A DNA stretch of 64,000 nucleotides from the NCBI RefSeq assembly GCF_020360975.1, contig NW_025408678.1, forward strand, positions 248,001 to 312,000. Direction: 5' to 3'. The position numbers and the translations under genes are program-made. The notes below the pieces were generated by a model. That model searched no databases. It had not been told where the DNA came from and saw only the letters and a program-made list of their open reading frames with translations. Each line of letters starts with the position of its first letter. The stretch's first letter is position 1. Positions 1 through 11,403 of the stretch are shown piece by piece. The DNA comes from Hirsutella rhossiliensis (lineage: Eukaryota > Ascomycota > Sordariomycetes > Hypocreales > Ophiocordycipitaceae).

Positions 1-93
1 GGGGCTCCTCAGCTCCTGTTGGTCACCCCCCCGATGAACTGCCCCAAGGCCGCGAGCCATGTTGGCAGCGTGATAATAATCAGGCATCGATCG

Positions 94-1272
94 TTATTCC
101 ATGGTGCTGACGTCAGTGAAGCTATCCTCGGCCTTCCACATCAACCACATGAAGAGGCTGCGATACGGGGCAAACTTGGCCGACATGTCGAGCATGTCCT
201 TCTCCGACATGTACTTCCACTTGCCCCCTTTTGACTTGAGCTTGGCCACATCTCGTCCGGCAAAGGCAGCCATGCCTCTCTGGACGCCCAGGTCGCCGGT
301 GGAGAAGACGTCCATCCGCTTGAGTCCGAAGAGGGCAAACATCTCGACCGACCACCGGCCCAGGCCACGCACCGCGACGAGCCTCTCGACGAGCTCGTCG
401 TAGGGCGCGTCGTGCAGCATATTTGCGCTCAGCTCCCGGCTTGCAAACTTGTCTGCCAGCCCCTGGATGTACTCGGCCTTGCGCTGCGACAGTCCGGCCG
501 TCCGCAGCTTGTCCAGCGGGCATTGGGCCACCTCGGAGGGATGCGGGAACCTGGGCGTCGGGTCCTCGTGCTGGCCAAAGAGGCCGACGAATTTTGCCTT
601 GATGGACTTGGCGGCGGCGCCCGACACTTGCTGAGATATGATGCCGCTCGCCAGGCTCTCAAATGGGTCTATTCTCTCAGCCAGGCCCTCGGGCGAGAAC
701 ATTTTGCAGGGATTCTTCTCGATGAGAGGGCGCAGCCGCTCGTCAACCTTGATGAGATGCTCGCAGGCCTCCTGGAGAATGGTGTGTGTCGTCGTCCTGA
801 CCGCCTGTGCTTTCGAGGGCGAAACGGAGCCGGCATGTCGCGACGCCACCAGGCGTGAAGTCTCTGGCGACACGAGAGTCGCATTGGTAGACGCAGGGTC
901 CGCTATCCGAGCGAGCGTCTTGTGGCGAGCCGTTGGTGGCCCGTCGCCTTGCTCGGCAGCCACCGGTTCTGGCGTCGGTGTGAGAGGCCGGGGTGCTGCA
1001 GGTTGCGCGCGTCTCTTTATTGGGGTGACGGGGTTGGGTGCTGTCGCAACATCTGGTCCGGCCTTTCTCTTGCGTCTGCTCGGCGGCGGCGGGAGGGGGG
1101 CTAGCTTCGTGTCTGCCTGAGCGCTGAGTCGGGTGGAGCGCCTCGGGGCGGACATGAGCAGACGATGGGCGCCGAAGCACGTCCTGGTGGGCGGGAGAAT
1201 ACGAGAGGTGCACGTGGAGATGACTGGTTTGGTCAAAGGCAACGGCATGAGAGGGCCAGCAATCTCTTGCAA
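94..1272 (-). CDS. mag1: 3-methyladenine DNA glycosylase, Mag1/AlkA type (HhH-GPD)
   Basis: Base-excision repair glycosylase that removes alkylated purines (3-methyladenine, 7-methylguanine) and leaves an abasic site. The 392-aa single-exon frame has a helix-hairpin-helix around residues 299-310 (VRGLGRWSVE) followed by the Gly/Pro-Asp loop with the likely catalytic Asp327 in STGDLGVQRG. Residues 205-235 (ESLASGIISQQVSGAAAKSI) match the family's N-terminal glycosylase helices. The first 170 residues are low complexity, Pro/Ser/basic rich, with an NLS-like SRRKRK at 65-70. The start at 1272 gives a leader that is basic and Ser/Thr rich and could be a mitochondrial presequence. A second Met at residue 40 (position 1155) would give the nuclear form. 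Use of both starts is inference. No intron is needed. The upstream 1.6 kb is empty of genes. Confidence 0.9.
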   Translation of the reverse strand: MQEIAGPLMPLPLTKPVISTCTSRILPPTRTCFGAHRLLMSAPRRSTRLSAQADTKLAPLPPPPSRRKRKAGPDVATAPNPVTPIKRRAQPAAPRPLTPTPEPVAAEQGDGPPTARHKTLARIADPASTNATLVSPETSRLVASRHAGSVSPSKAQAVRTTTHTILQEACEHLIKVDERLRPLIEKNPCKMFSPEGLAERIDPFESLASGIISQQVSGAAAKSIKAKFVGLFGQHEDPTPRFPHPSEVAQCPLDKLRTAGLSQRKAEYIQGLADKFASRELSANMLHDAPYDELVERLVAVRGLGRWSVEMFALFGLKRMDVFSTGDLGVQRGMAAFAGRDVAKLKSKGGKWKYMSEKDMLDMSAKFAPYRSLFMWLMWKAEDSFTDVSTME

Positions 1273-2904
1273 CGGGCGGTCTTCGGTCTTGTGGGGGGCG
1301 ACGTTGAATCAAGCGTTGGGTAACGTCTGGGGTTTCAACACCGGGAGTGAATTCCCATGGATGACGGAAGCTGACGGACAGCCAAGGGGCGTGGCACTAG
1401 GCCTTTTCGGGCCCCAGCAGCTAAGTTAGCTACTGCTACAGTAATTACGGCACAGGCTCGAGGAGTTGATGTTTTGTCTCTATGCTCCGTGATGCGCGAT
1501 GGCGCAACAAGAGCTAATTACCGTCGTGTGTCTTTAACCGGCCAGACCTTTTGTCACAGTGGACAATTGGCACTGTCGGCGCGAGGCACGTCACTCCGTA
1601 TTCCGACATGCCGGCGCTTGCTAGAGCTTGCTATTCGACTCGGCCAGTCCGCCTTGGCCTTGCAACGGTAGGCAGGTGTTACGCAGCGGAGGGGAGCAGA
1701 GGCCAACATTGAACAGGAGTTTCCGTCTCGGCCGTGGTTGGTCACAAAGGCACGGGTAAACTTGCTCGACGAAACGCACGAGACGGGATAGAACCACGGG
1801 CCACACTTTATTCAGGTGGCACGCGTGCGTCCTGATGGACCAGCAGACGTCTTGTATATGCGAATACACAGCCTGCTGTGTGCTGGAACAGCGGCGGCTT
1901 CTTCGCAGCGGTAGTCAACCGTGGTAGCGGCTCTCCCTTCCATCTCCGCTGCGTGTTTTACTCGGCCTTTTACTTGGCTCTGTTTGACTTGGGTTCGGCA
2001 AGCACAGGTGCTACCTCGTGTCCCGAGGCGGCGCCGACGGGTCACCACCAAGACAAGACAGCAGACTGCGGCGACGGATCGACCACGTGTTGCGCCTCTG
2101 TGCTCCGCAGAAAGCAACGACATATCATCGACTCGCCGGGCAGGCCATCACACTCGACTCGGAGTCGCACCATGGGTCATTGGTCCCAAGGGTAGCTTGT
2201 ACAGGGTAGCTGGCACGCTAGAAGGGGAAAGAAAACCCCGGGCACTGATAGTAGCCTCCAACTCCATTGCACTAACCTCACTGCTAAGGCACAATCGGCG
2301 GCTATATTTGGAGCAGGGAAGCTACCTGCGCGGGACTTCAGCCCTCCACCGTCCGCTGTCGTCCAACAGCCAAAATGCTCCGCTCACCAAAGTGTCTCCC
2401 GCGTACCGTGCAGTAATCGATGGGCCCCAGCGCCTCGCTTTTTCCTGCCACGGTTAATTAATGGGCTCCTCGTATTATTACTCCCTTTCCGCCAGAAGCT
2501 CCTCCGTCTGCCAGCGTTACAGCCAGCCTCGCTTCATTCTTCCTCCCATCATACATACTACCTACATCTTGGGTATTGACGGCCTGTCCATCCTGGTGCA
2601 TCGCGAAACACCACTCCCTCGAGAGCAACCTTGATGTGATAATTACCTGGCGACGCTTTCATTCGCTTCTGTTTCTTTTTCTCTCCTCTCCCCCTTTCCC
2701 GTCTCCGCATTTCCCACTTCTTCCCGCGAGGCCGCTTCCCCCGCGCGTCGATCACGAACGTCAGAAACGCGGCCGTCACTCCGTGTCCTCGCACCCCCGT
2801 GGAACTCTGCCCTCGTCGCGCGAGGTGCGCAACTGGGGGGCTATCCGACCAATCGCCTACTCGCCAGACCGCGCCGTGACGAGGCTCCCGTCGCAAGGCC
2901 TACC
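1273..2904. other. Gene-poor divergent intergenic region
   Basis: About 1.6 kb between the divergently transcribed glycosylase and the mannosyltransferase. Open frames here (for example 1921-2457 +) lack recognisable domains and have no codon bias. Pyrimidine-rich tracts at about 2640-2740 look like the 5' leader of the mannosyltransferase. No gene is supported. Confidence 0.6.
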
Positions 2905-4412
<1,508 letters not shown>

Positions 4413-5624
4413 CACCCGCGCCAGGCCATGACCCGAATTGCCGTTCGATTCATGTATCCGATATTTTTGCCTGGATTAAACTTCCACGATCGCTTTACTG
4501 GGTGGCATATTATACACGGGCAGTGACGACGCCACCCTCAAGGTGCGATTGAGTTGGCTGCAGGGCAGTGCTTTCCCCCGAAGCTTTGGGCCTCCCTTGG
4601 CTGTTTTTGTCTTGACGCCTTTTATCCCCTCCTCCCCCTTTCTCTCCCTCTCCTCCCCCCTCTTCTTCATTTTTACACTTTTTAGTATCAAGCGTCTATG
4701 AGTTCAAGTCGGAGCCCCGGTACGCATAGCGCAAGATCAGCGAGCCTTTGGGAGAGGTCTTTATCGCCAGGCCGAATCCTAGCAGGAGGAGAGACTTTCG
4801 TTCACGCTGCTATTGATGGCTGGAGGTGGCCTCTTTCTGCTCTTGTTGGCCTAGGCCTTGGTCTACTGTTCGAGGCTGAGGAGCCTTGATCGAGTCTACC
4901 TGCGAATACACTTTGGGGCATTAATGGATATGCTGGTTCGCGAGACGGTGGAAATCGTAATAGACCGAGTTTTCTGAGCGAATACACGATTCCGACGTCT
5001 TGATGGTACTACTGGAACAAGTTTCCCTCGGGCAATTAATCAGACGTGGATGTCATGACAAAAGTATGATTCCACAGTCTAGTTGCTCTGCAGGCTCGTG
5101 GTCCAAAGTTGAGGAGGCATAACTTATCATATATGACTTGACAAGTACTTTGTAATTGGCACGTGTCCCACTTGGTGAACATGTGAGTAAGCGCATCACA
5201 TGACGCCGGGTCAAGTGCGGCTAACTTTGCAAGCCGCTGCTGGGCACGCGGGCAGGTGCCGTCATCGTCCCGCCGTAACGTGGATAAGCGGCGACGACGG
5301 CGGCTCTCTTGCTTCGCGGCGCGCGACGGGAAAAGCATCTTCACGACGGACTTTTGGGCACGGGAGGCATCCAACGCACCACCACCTGTGAGTGACCCGT
5401 GCCGGGGATTCACTCTGTCGCATATTGTTTTTCCACTGTGGCTGACTGACGCCAGTTCCAGCAGACTTGACCCCACCATCCTCGTCGACCGCGCCTCTGC
5501 CAAAGTCACCTGCCCACGATCGTTCTCCCCCATCTCTCGATAAGAGGCTCCGGCTGCTCCATCACGCCGTCAAATCAACAACAAGATCCCCGTTTTCCTC
5601 CTCGCCGCCGCAAACACCGAGAGA
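4413..5624. other. Intergenic region, no gene seen
   Basis: The stretch after the mannosyltransferase holds a purine/pyrimidine-rich block near 4600-4680 and then the presumed promoter and leader of snf7. Small open frames here have no family resemblance. Confidence 0.5.
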
Positions 5625-6474
5625 ATGTGGAGTTGGTTTGGCGGGGGCGCCGCCCAACGCAAAGACACGCCCAAAGATGCCATTCTCGGGTTGCGGTCGC
5701 ATCTCGACATGCTTCAAAAGCGTGAGAAGCATCTGCAGAACCAAATAGACGAGCAGCAAAACATTGCCCGCAAGAACGCAAACACAAACAAGAACGGTAC
5801 GTCCTCCGGGAGTCGGGGAGAAGAGGGCGGCTACCGGTACTGAATGGGACTTCAGTGGCCAAGGCGGCCTTGCGACGCAAGAAGACGCACGAACACGCTC
5901 TGGACCAGACGATTGCGCAGATAGGGACGCTCGAGCAGCAAATCAACTCGATCGAGTCGGCCAACATCAACAGAGAGACACTGGCGGCCATGGAAAAGGC
6001 CAGCCATGCGATGAAGCAGATCCACGGCAAGCTCACGCCCGAAAAGGTCGACGAGACCATGTATGTGGCCTCCGTCTTTGTTCTTGTATCCGCACGGGGT
6101 GAGTCTGTGCTAAACATGAACCTACAGGGAGAAACTACGGGATCAAAACGCACTCAGCGAAGAGATTGTCACGGCCATTACGGGGGCGTCGATCACGGAT
6201 CCAATCGACGACGGCGAACTCGAAGACGAGCTGGACCAGCTTCAGCAGGAGCAGCTGGACGAAGCCATCTTGAAGACGGGAAATGTGCCCGTCTCGGATG
6301 CCGTGCACACGATGCCATCGCCGGCCAACGCGGAGCGTGAGTTGTGTCCCATCAAGCACTTGCAGTAGGCGCTGACGGTGAATGAATACAGCCGTGTCAA
6401 ACAGAAGGGCGGCAGAGGAGGAGGACGACGAAGAGGCGGAGCTGCGGAAGCTACAAGCCGAAATGGCCATGTGA
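5625..6474 (+). CDS. snf7: ESCRT-III subunit Snf7/Vps32
   Basis: Core polymer-forming subunit of ESCRT-III. It assembles on endosomes, drives intralumenal vesicle budding with Vps20, Vps24, Vps2 and Vps4, and in fungi also supports Rim101/PacC pH signalling. Exons 5625-5796, 5856-6060, 6128-6336 and 6392-6474 join with GT-AG borders into a 222-aa protein, the usual length. The N-terminus MWSWFGG is the family's membrane-inserting start. A basic helical core with coiled-coil character (QKREKHLQNQIDEQQNIARK, ALRRKKTHEHAL) fills the first two exons. The third and fourth exons are acidic (EDELDQLQQEQLDEAI; AAEEEDDEEAELRKLQAEMAM), matching the autoinhibitory, Vps4-interacting tail. Identification is firm. 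The exact 3' ends of introns rest on frame and motif continuity. Confidence 0.95.
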
Positions 6475-7882
6475 AGACGGGCTGGTTGAATACGCACAAG
6501 CCGGGGCATAGCATTTACTCGGGTCAGTTGCAGTGGGTTCAAATGTCGGCTTCCGCGCTCCGGGACGGATCCGCTCAACATGTCGAGACCCTCTTTGTCT
6601 TTTGGCACGCTTTCTATTCATGGTGTTGCTTTTGGCGTTGGCGTATCTGATGATGGGGTGTTAGAGAAGCACGCGCTGGTGGCAGGAACTCATCCGCTTG
6701 TCGGACTCTACAGGCTGAGCATGCCAAGACGAATGCTCGTTGCACTTTCCTCCCTCCCCGACTCGGTGAGGATGATGGTGCGGTTTGGATTGGACAATGG
6801 ATGCACGATGTAGCGCTCACGTCATTTGTGGACAGCGCATCAAACGAGGGCCATCGTGGGCACGGCACATTGGCTAAATACAGCAGGACGCCGGACCAGC
6901 TCAATCCATGTTCCCTTTTCTCCCATGACATATTTACAGGTGGCACCAGCGTCTCGGAGACTGCATGTGCGTGTCGACAGTCCAGCTGAGACTTGCTGGC
7001 CGGCACCCAGGGTCCGTCGGCTGCAGCCTTGAAACGGCATGTCGTGACGCTCAGAGTTCGTGGTTCGTGTTGGGCGCGAACGACGTCTCGAGCGCGTCGT
7101 TGATTGGCCCCCTTGCGCCCGAGGAGGCACGTGACCCATCTGCAACCTCTTTCAACGCGCTTAGCCAGAAGAGGAGGCCAGACCGACAAGAGAAGAACGA
7201 CGGGCGCCTATCGACCAAGCCAAGGGTGGTGCATAACCGCCTGGACGCGATGCCGCTGATTGGGCGTTGCGCGCCACCATGACCGCGAGCTGCACCAGCC
7301 GAGGCGCTGACGATGCAGGAGAGGGCGAGCGGCAACAGCTGGGCGCGGATGGGATGCCCGGAGGCGCGGATGCTGGGGCGAGGAGAGGCGGGACGGCTGC
7401 TCTTTAGATGAGCCTCCAACCTCAGTTCTGCACACTTGCACCTTTTCCTAGCCGTCTGTCTGTCCCGGGCTTCTTTCCTTGCGTGTGTCCTTGGCTTCTC
7501 GCCGTCGCCCGTCTTGCATCCCCCTCGTGGCAGGCTTATTTCTTCCTTCCTTTCGCCTTTCTTCCTTTCGCCTTTCGCCTTCGTCTTCGTCTTCGTCTTC
7601 GCCTTTGCTCGGGTACGATGCTGGGATGCTGGCCGTCTCAGGATCATTCCCATTCGTTCTTTACTTTACTAGGTTCGTGCTTGCGATTCGACTTCGTGGA
7701 GCATCCGACAGGGCTGGCTTCGCTCCCCCGTCTTGTCCTTTGCGCTGTCTGCTTCTCCCTGGCCTGCCAGCCCGGCTCCTTCACCGAGAACGAGAGAAGA
7801 TGCAGAGACACACAACTGCACCCTCCCTCCTCGAGGCCGCCGAAGCTGACCGCGCCACGCCCCCCAGAGGTTTCTTGATAGA
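6475..7882. other. Intergenic region with long pyrimidine-rich leader
   Basis: 1.4 kb without a supportable gene. Positions about 7440-7690 are strongly pyrimidine-rich and include a run of repeated CTTCGT/CTTTCG units near 7545-7605, typical of a fungal 5' leader or core promoter for the membrane-protein gene starting at 7883. Confidence 0.55.
7545..7610. repeat. Pyrimidine-rich CTTCGT/CTTTCG microsatellite-like tract
   Basis: Short imperfect tandem of C/T-rich hexamers located about 300 bp before the start codon at 7883. CT-rich tracts of this kind often mark transcription starts in filamentous fungi. That role here is inference. Confidence 0.6.
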
Positions 7883-10800
7883 ATGGCCAGGAACCCGGCC
7901 GTCTTCGGCTTCACCCCCCTCGCAGTCTTGTTATGCGCCGCCGCAGCCTCGGCGATTCTCCTGCCTGACGACGTTTCGCGGCTTGTGCCCGGCTGCGCCC
8001 AGGGGTGCTTCCTCTCCTTCCTAGCCTTCAACTACGGAGCCGGCGGCAATGGCGAGGTCCCGTCCCTGGGCTGGCTGTGCTCGACGCCTGGCGACTCCGA
8101 GTACACGGTCGGCGAGGGAGCTGTGCAGTGCCTTGCCGCGGAGAAGTCGTTTGGGTCTTGCTCTCAGGAGGAAGCCAGTCGTGAGTTTTCCCGTGGCATG
8201 GGGATGGAAAGATGCGAGCGACTGATGCGCAAGTGGTGCGGCAGCTTTGGTCATTTACAGGGCTCATCGCATGTGCCACGGACTGCCGCACGCAATCCGG
8301 CCAACCCATGGAGTCGTCACCGCGACCCTCATCCTGCCCCCCGTCGGCGGCGGAGGCCAAGTCTCCTTCCCCCCTCCCCAGAGCACCCACGCCATGACGA
8401 GGAGCGCCCACACGCCTTCAGTGTCGACCTCTGCAACGCTTACAGCCAACACGACGACCAGGAAATCTTCAACCGCGAGGAGCTCGACGTCGACGTCGTC
8501 GTCGGTCCTGAGCACGCGGACGCGAACCTCTGCGTCCGAGGCCAGGACGCCCACCGGCGTGCCCATCGGGGTGGGAGACGGCAAGCAGCAGGACGGGTCC
8601 GGCGGATCGCTCACGGCCGGGCAAAAGGCGGGCATCTCGGTGGGCGTCATTGGGCTCGCCGCCCTCGCCGTCGGCGTCATCGCCCTCTTCAGGTTCTACC
8701 GGAGGAGGCAGCGGAACCCCTACCGGCGGTCGGACAGCACCGAGGCGCTCCACCGGCGGGACACATGGGGCTACAAGGTCGACAAGGGCGGCAGCAGCGG
8801 CGGCAACTCGTGGCTCGCCCGGCCGAATCAGCCGGTCCCGCCGCCGCCGCCGGACAACCTCGCGCCGCCCGGACGGTACGTCTCAACGAGCTGGAGGCCG
8901 AGCGCCATCGGTCTCGCCGTGTCGCCGGGGCACCATCCGACGCAAACGACGACGACAACGACGACGCCGCCGCCGCCAAGGTCGACGCCGACGAGGCCGC
9001 TGTCCAGGCTGCTGCCAGCCAAGCCCGCAATGGCGCTCGGGGCCACAAAGACGCCGTCGTCGCACCCGGACGAAGCTGCCTGTCCGCAGGTCCGCCTGGT
9101 GCAGGCCTCGCCGCCCTACGCGCGGTCCAGAGCCCCGCCCCCGGCGCCGCCCAAGCTGCACATCCCCGAGCACGGCGGCGGCGGGGGCGGGCAGCACGCG
9201 GTCGCCGGAGCGTCGTCGCAACCCGGACACGGGCACGCACTCGGCCGCAGCGACAGCACCATGACCGAGTTCGAGGAGGACGGCCGGGCGACGTCGCTCT
9301 CGCCCGAGGGCCGGATCTGGCGGCCCCCCTCGACGAGCGCGGCCACGTACTACGTCGCCGACAAGCACGGCAACTGGGTGCTCGGCGACCCCAAGCGCGT
9401 CTCGCACGCGGCCGAGATCAGCGTCGTGACGCCCGTCACGGCCGCCACGCCCAGGCCGGGCGTCGCAAACGCCCTCGTGCTGCCCGCCGCCCAAAAGGCC
9501 CTCAAGGTCGAGTCGCGCTCGCCCCTCCTGACGGCGGCCGAGCAACCGCAGCCGCAGCCAGATGGAGCTGCCGCGAGGACGCTGACGACGAGGCCTGGCG
9601 CGCGGGCTGCTGAGCCGCCGCCGCCGCCGCCGCCGCCGTCGGCCGCCGTCTTGACCAGCCCCGAGCTTCGGCAACGAGCCTTTCCCCCGCGACCGCTGTT
9701 CTCGTCGGCCCGGCTGAGCCAGACGCGCCGCCCGCGCGCCGTCTCGGCAGATAGCGGCGTCACCACCATTGCCACGCTGTCCGACGACGACGACGACGGC
9801 TGCGACTACGACTACTACGGCTATGACGACGGCGGCGGCGGCGACGACAACGGCCCGCCGCAGCATCCCGAGTCGCCGCTGTCGCCCGTCACCGAGTCGC
9901 CGCGCTCGGGCGCCGTCCGCCGCTCGCCCGTGTCGTATCCGCGCATCGTCGGCGGCCGCAGGCTCTCCTCGCGAGCACCCGCCGGCGCCCGGCCCCTCCT
10001 CCTGCTTGGCGCCCCCCCCCACCTCCACAACCAGTACCCGTATCATCACCATCCTTCTTTAGTACCAGGACACGGCCCCCGGCCGGCGAGGCAGCAGCAG
10101 CAGCAGCTTGCCATGGCGCGAGGAGGCGGTGCCACAGACGACGACGCCGGGCCGCATCTACCCGACTCCTCCTCGACGGTGCGCCTCGTCAGGCCGTCGA
10201 CGTCCCCCCCCGACGAGAGCGACAGGGGCCACCTCCCGTCTGCCTCGCGCGTCGCGTCGCTGCGACAGGCGCCGTCCCCGTACCCGGCGGAGCAGGCACA
10301 GCATCGGATCCAGCATGGCCCCGCGCAGCGGCAGCAGCAGCCCCGTCGCCCACCGCCCAACTGGACCTCCGGGCTGCCCGCCCGGCCTCGGCCTCGTCCC
10401 TCTCGCCCGTCCTCAGTGACCCCCTGGCTTTCCCAGCCGCGACGCCAGCAAGGCCACCACGACCCCTATTATTATTACCGTTACGACGACTACGACTACG
10501 ACCACGATCATGACCATGACCGTGAGCATCAGCATCGATACCAGCATCAGCAGCCGCACCACCACCACCACCAAAGACAACACTCCCTCCCCAACCCCCA
10601 ACCCCACGACACGCCCCCCCGTCCGCCCCCTCCGCAGCCCTCGTGCTCCTCCTCCTCCGCCTCCTCCTCCTCCCTCATCGTCAAACGCCTCGGCCCCGCC
10701 CGCGCCGCCCACATGTCCATCACCACCACGACGGACCCCCTCCTCCACCGTCCTCCTCCTCGCCCAGCAACCCAGCAGCACGAACAGCAGCACGAACAGC

Positions 10801-11030
10801 AACACAGTCAGCAGCAGCAGCAGCAGCAGCAGCAGCCCAGCGGCACCAGCGGCAACAACAGCAGACCCTGGCGCCGCCAGAGCACCCCCGGGCCCCTCTA
10901 CCTGTCCCCCGAACTCGTCACCCCGCGCCCCTTGCCCGGCCACGACGACGACGGAGCCGCCGCGCCCTCTTGGGTGCCCAGGCTGACACCCACCCGCCGC
11001 GGCGAGCACCTCTACCCCAATGTGCGCTAG
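7883..11030 (+). CDS. Six-Cys secreted-head, single-pass membrane protein with long disordered cytoplasmic tail
   Basis: I do not recognise a named function. Two exons, 7883-8180 and 8245-11030, give 1027 aa. A signal peptide (about 1-24, hydrophobic LAVLLCAAAASA) is followed by a compact domain with six Cys (pairs in PGCAQGC, WLCST, VQCLA, FGSCS, RMCHG), which recalls CFEM-like or other Cys-rich fungal surface domains without matching the eight-Cys CFEM pattern. Next come a Ser/Thr-rich stalk and one transmembrane helix at about 228-250 (AGISVGVIGLAALAVGVIALF) with a basic RRRQR stop-transfer. The remaining roughly 770 residues are Pro/Ser/Arg rich with poly-Pro, Asp/Tyr runs, His-rich blocks and a nine-Gln run near 10808-10836. 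The layout suggests a cell-surface sensor or wall-anchoring protein (inference). The acceptor at 8245 keeps the long frame. An acceptor at 8261 would truncate the protein. Confidence 0.75.
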
Positions 11031-11403
11031 CGGGCCCGTGGACGCGGTTCTTCGTGTATCCCCCCTTCCCTTTTTTTGTCGACACGTCACCCAAAATGCC
11101 TTGCCGGGCGTCTCTATCGTGTCTTCATTCATTGTCAAGCATGCTCGCTCTTCTTTTCATATACCTCGAGGGGGATGCGCTTAGTAAAGAATTGTAGAGA
11201 CAAACATGAGGCAAATTGGAATATAATCACCATCTACATCACGGGCCATTGGCTTGTCAAGGCGTGTATATATAGGGAGTCAAGGGCATTCTGCACAATA
11301 CTATCTACAACGGACTTAGGATTTCTGCTCTCCATCCCCAATCCCTGGCAGGCTCAGGCAGTCGTTGCTCACGTCTGTGTCCCTCCACAGGGAATTGTCT
11401 CCT
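11031..11403. other. Convergent 3' intergenic region
   Basis: Short space between the ends of the + membrane-protein gene and the - transporter gene. AT-rich sequence near 11190-11300 probably holds both polyadenylation regions. No gene is seen. Confidence 0.5.

Noticed and set aside
8212..8397. Alternative 61-codon frame in the second exon of the membrane-protein gene
   Set aside because: Not annotated as the main product because the 8245 acceptor keeps the conserved MCHG...RPTHG segment and the long open frame. Kept only as a possible splice variant.
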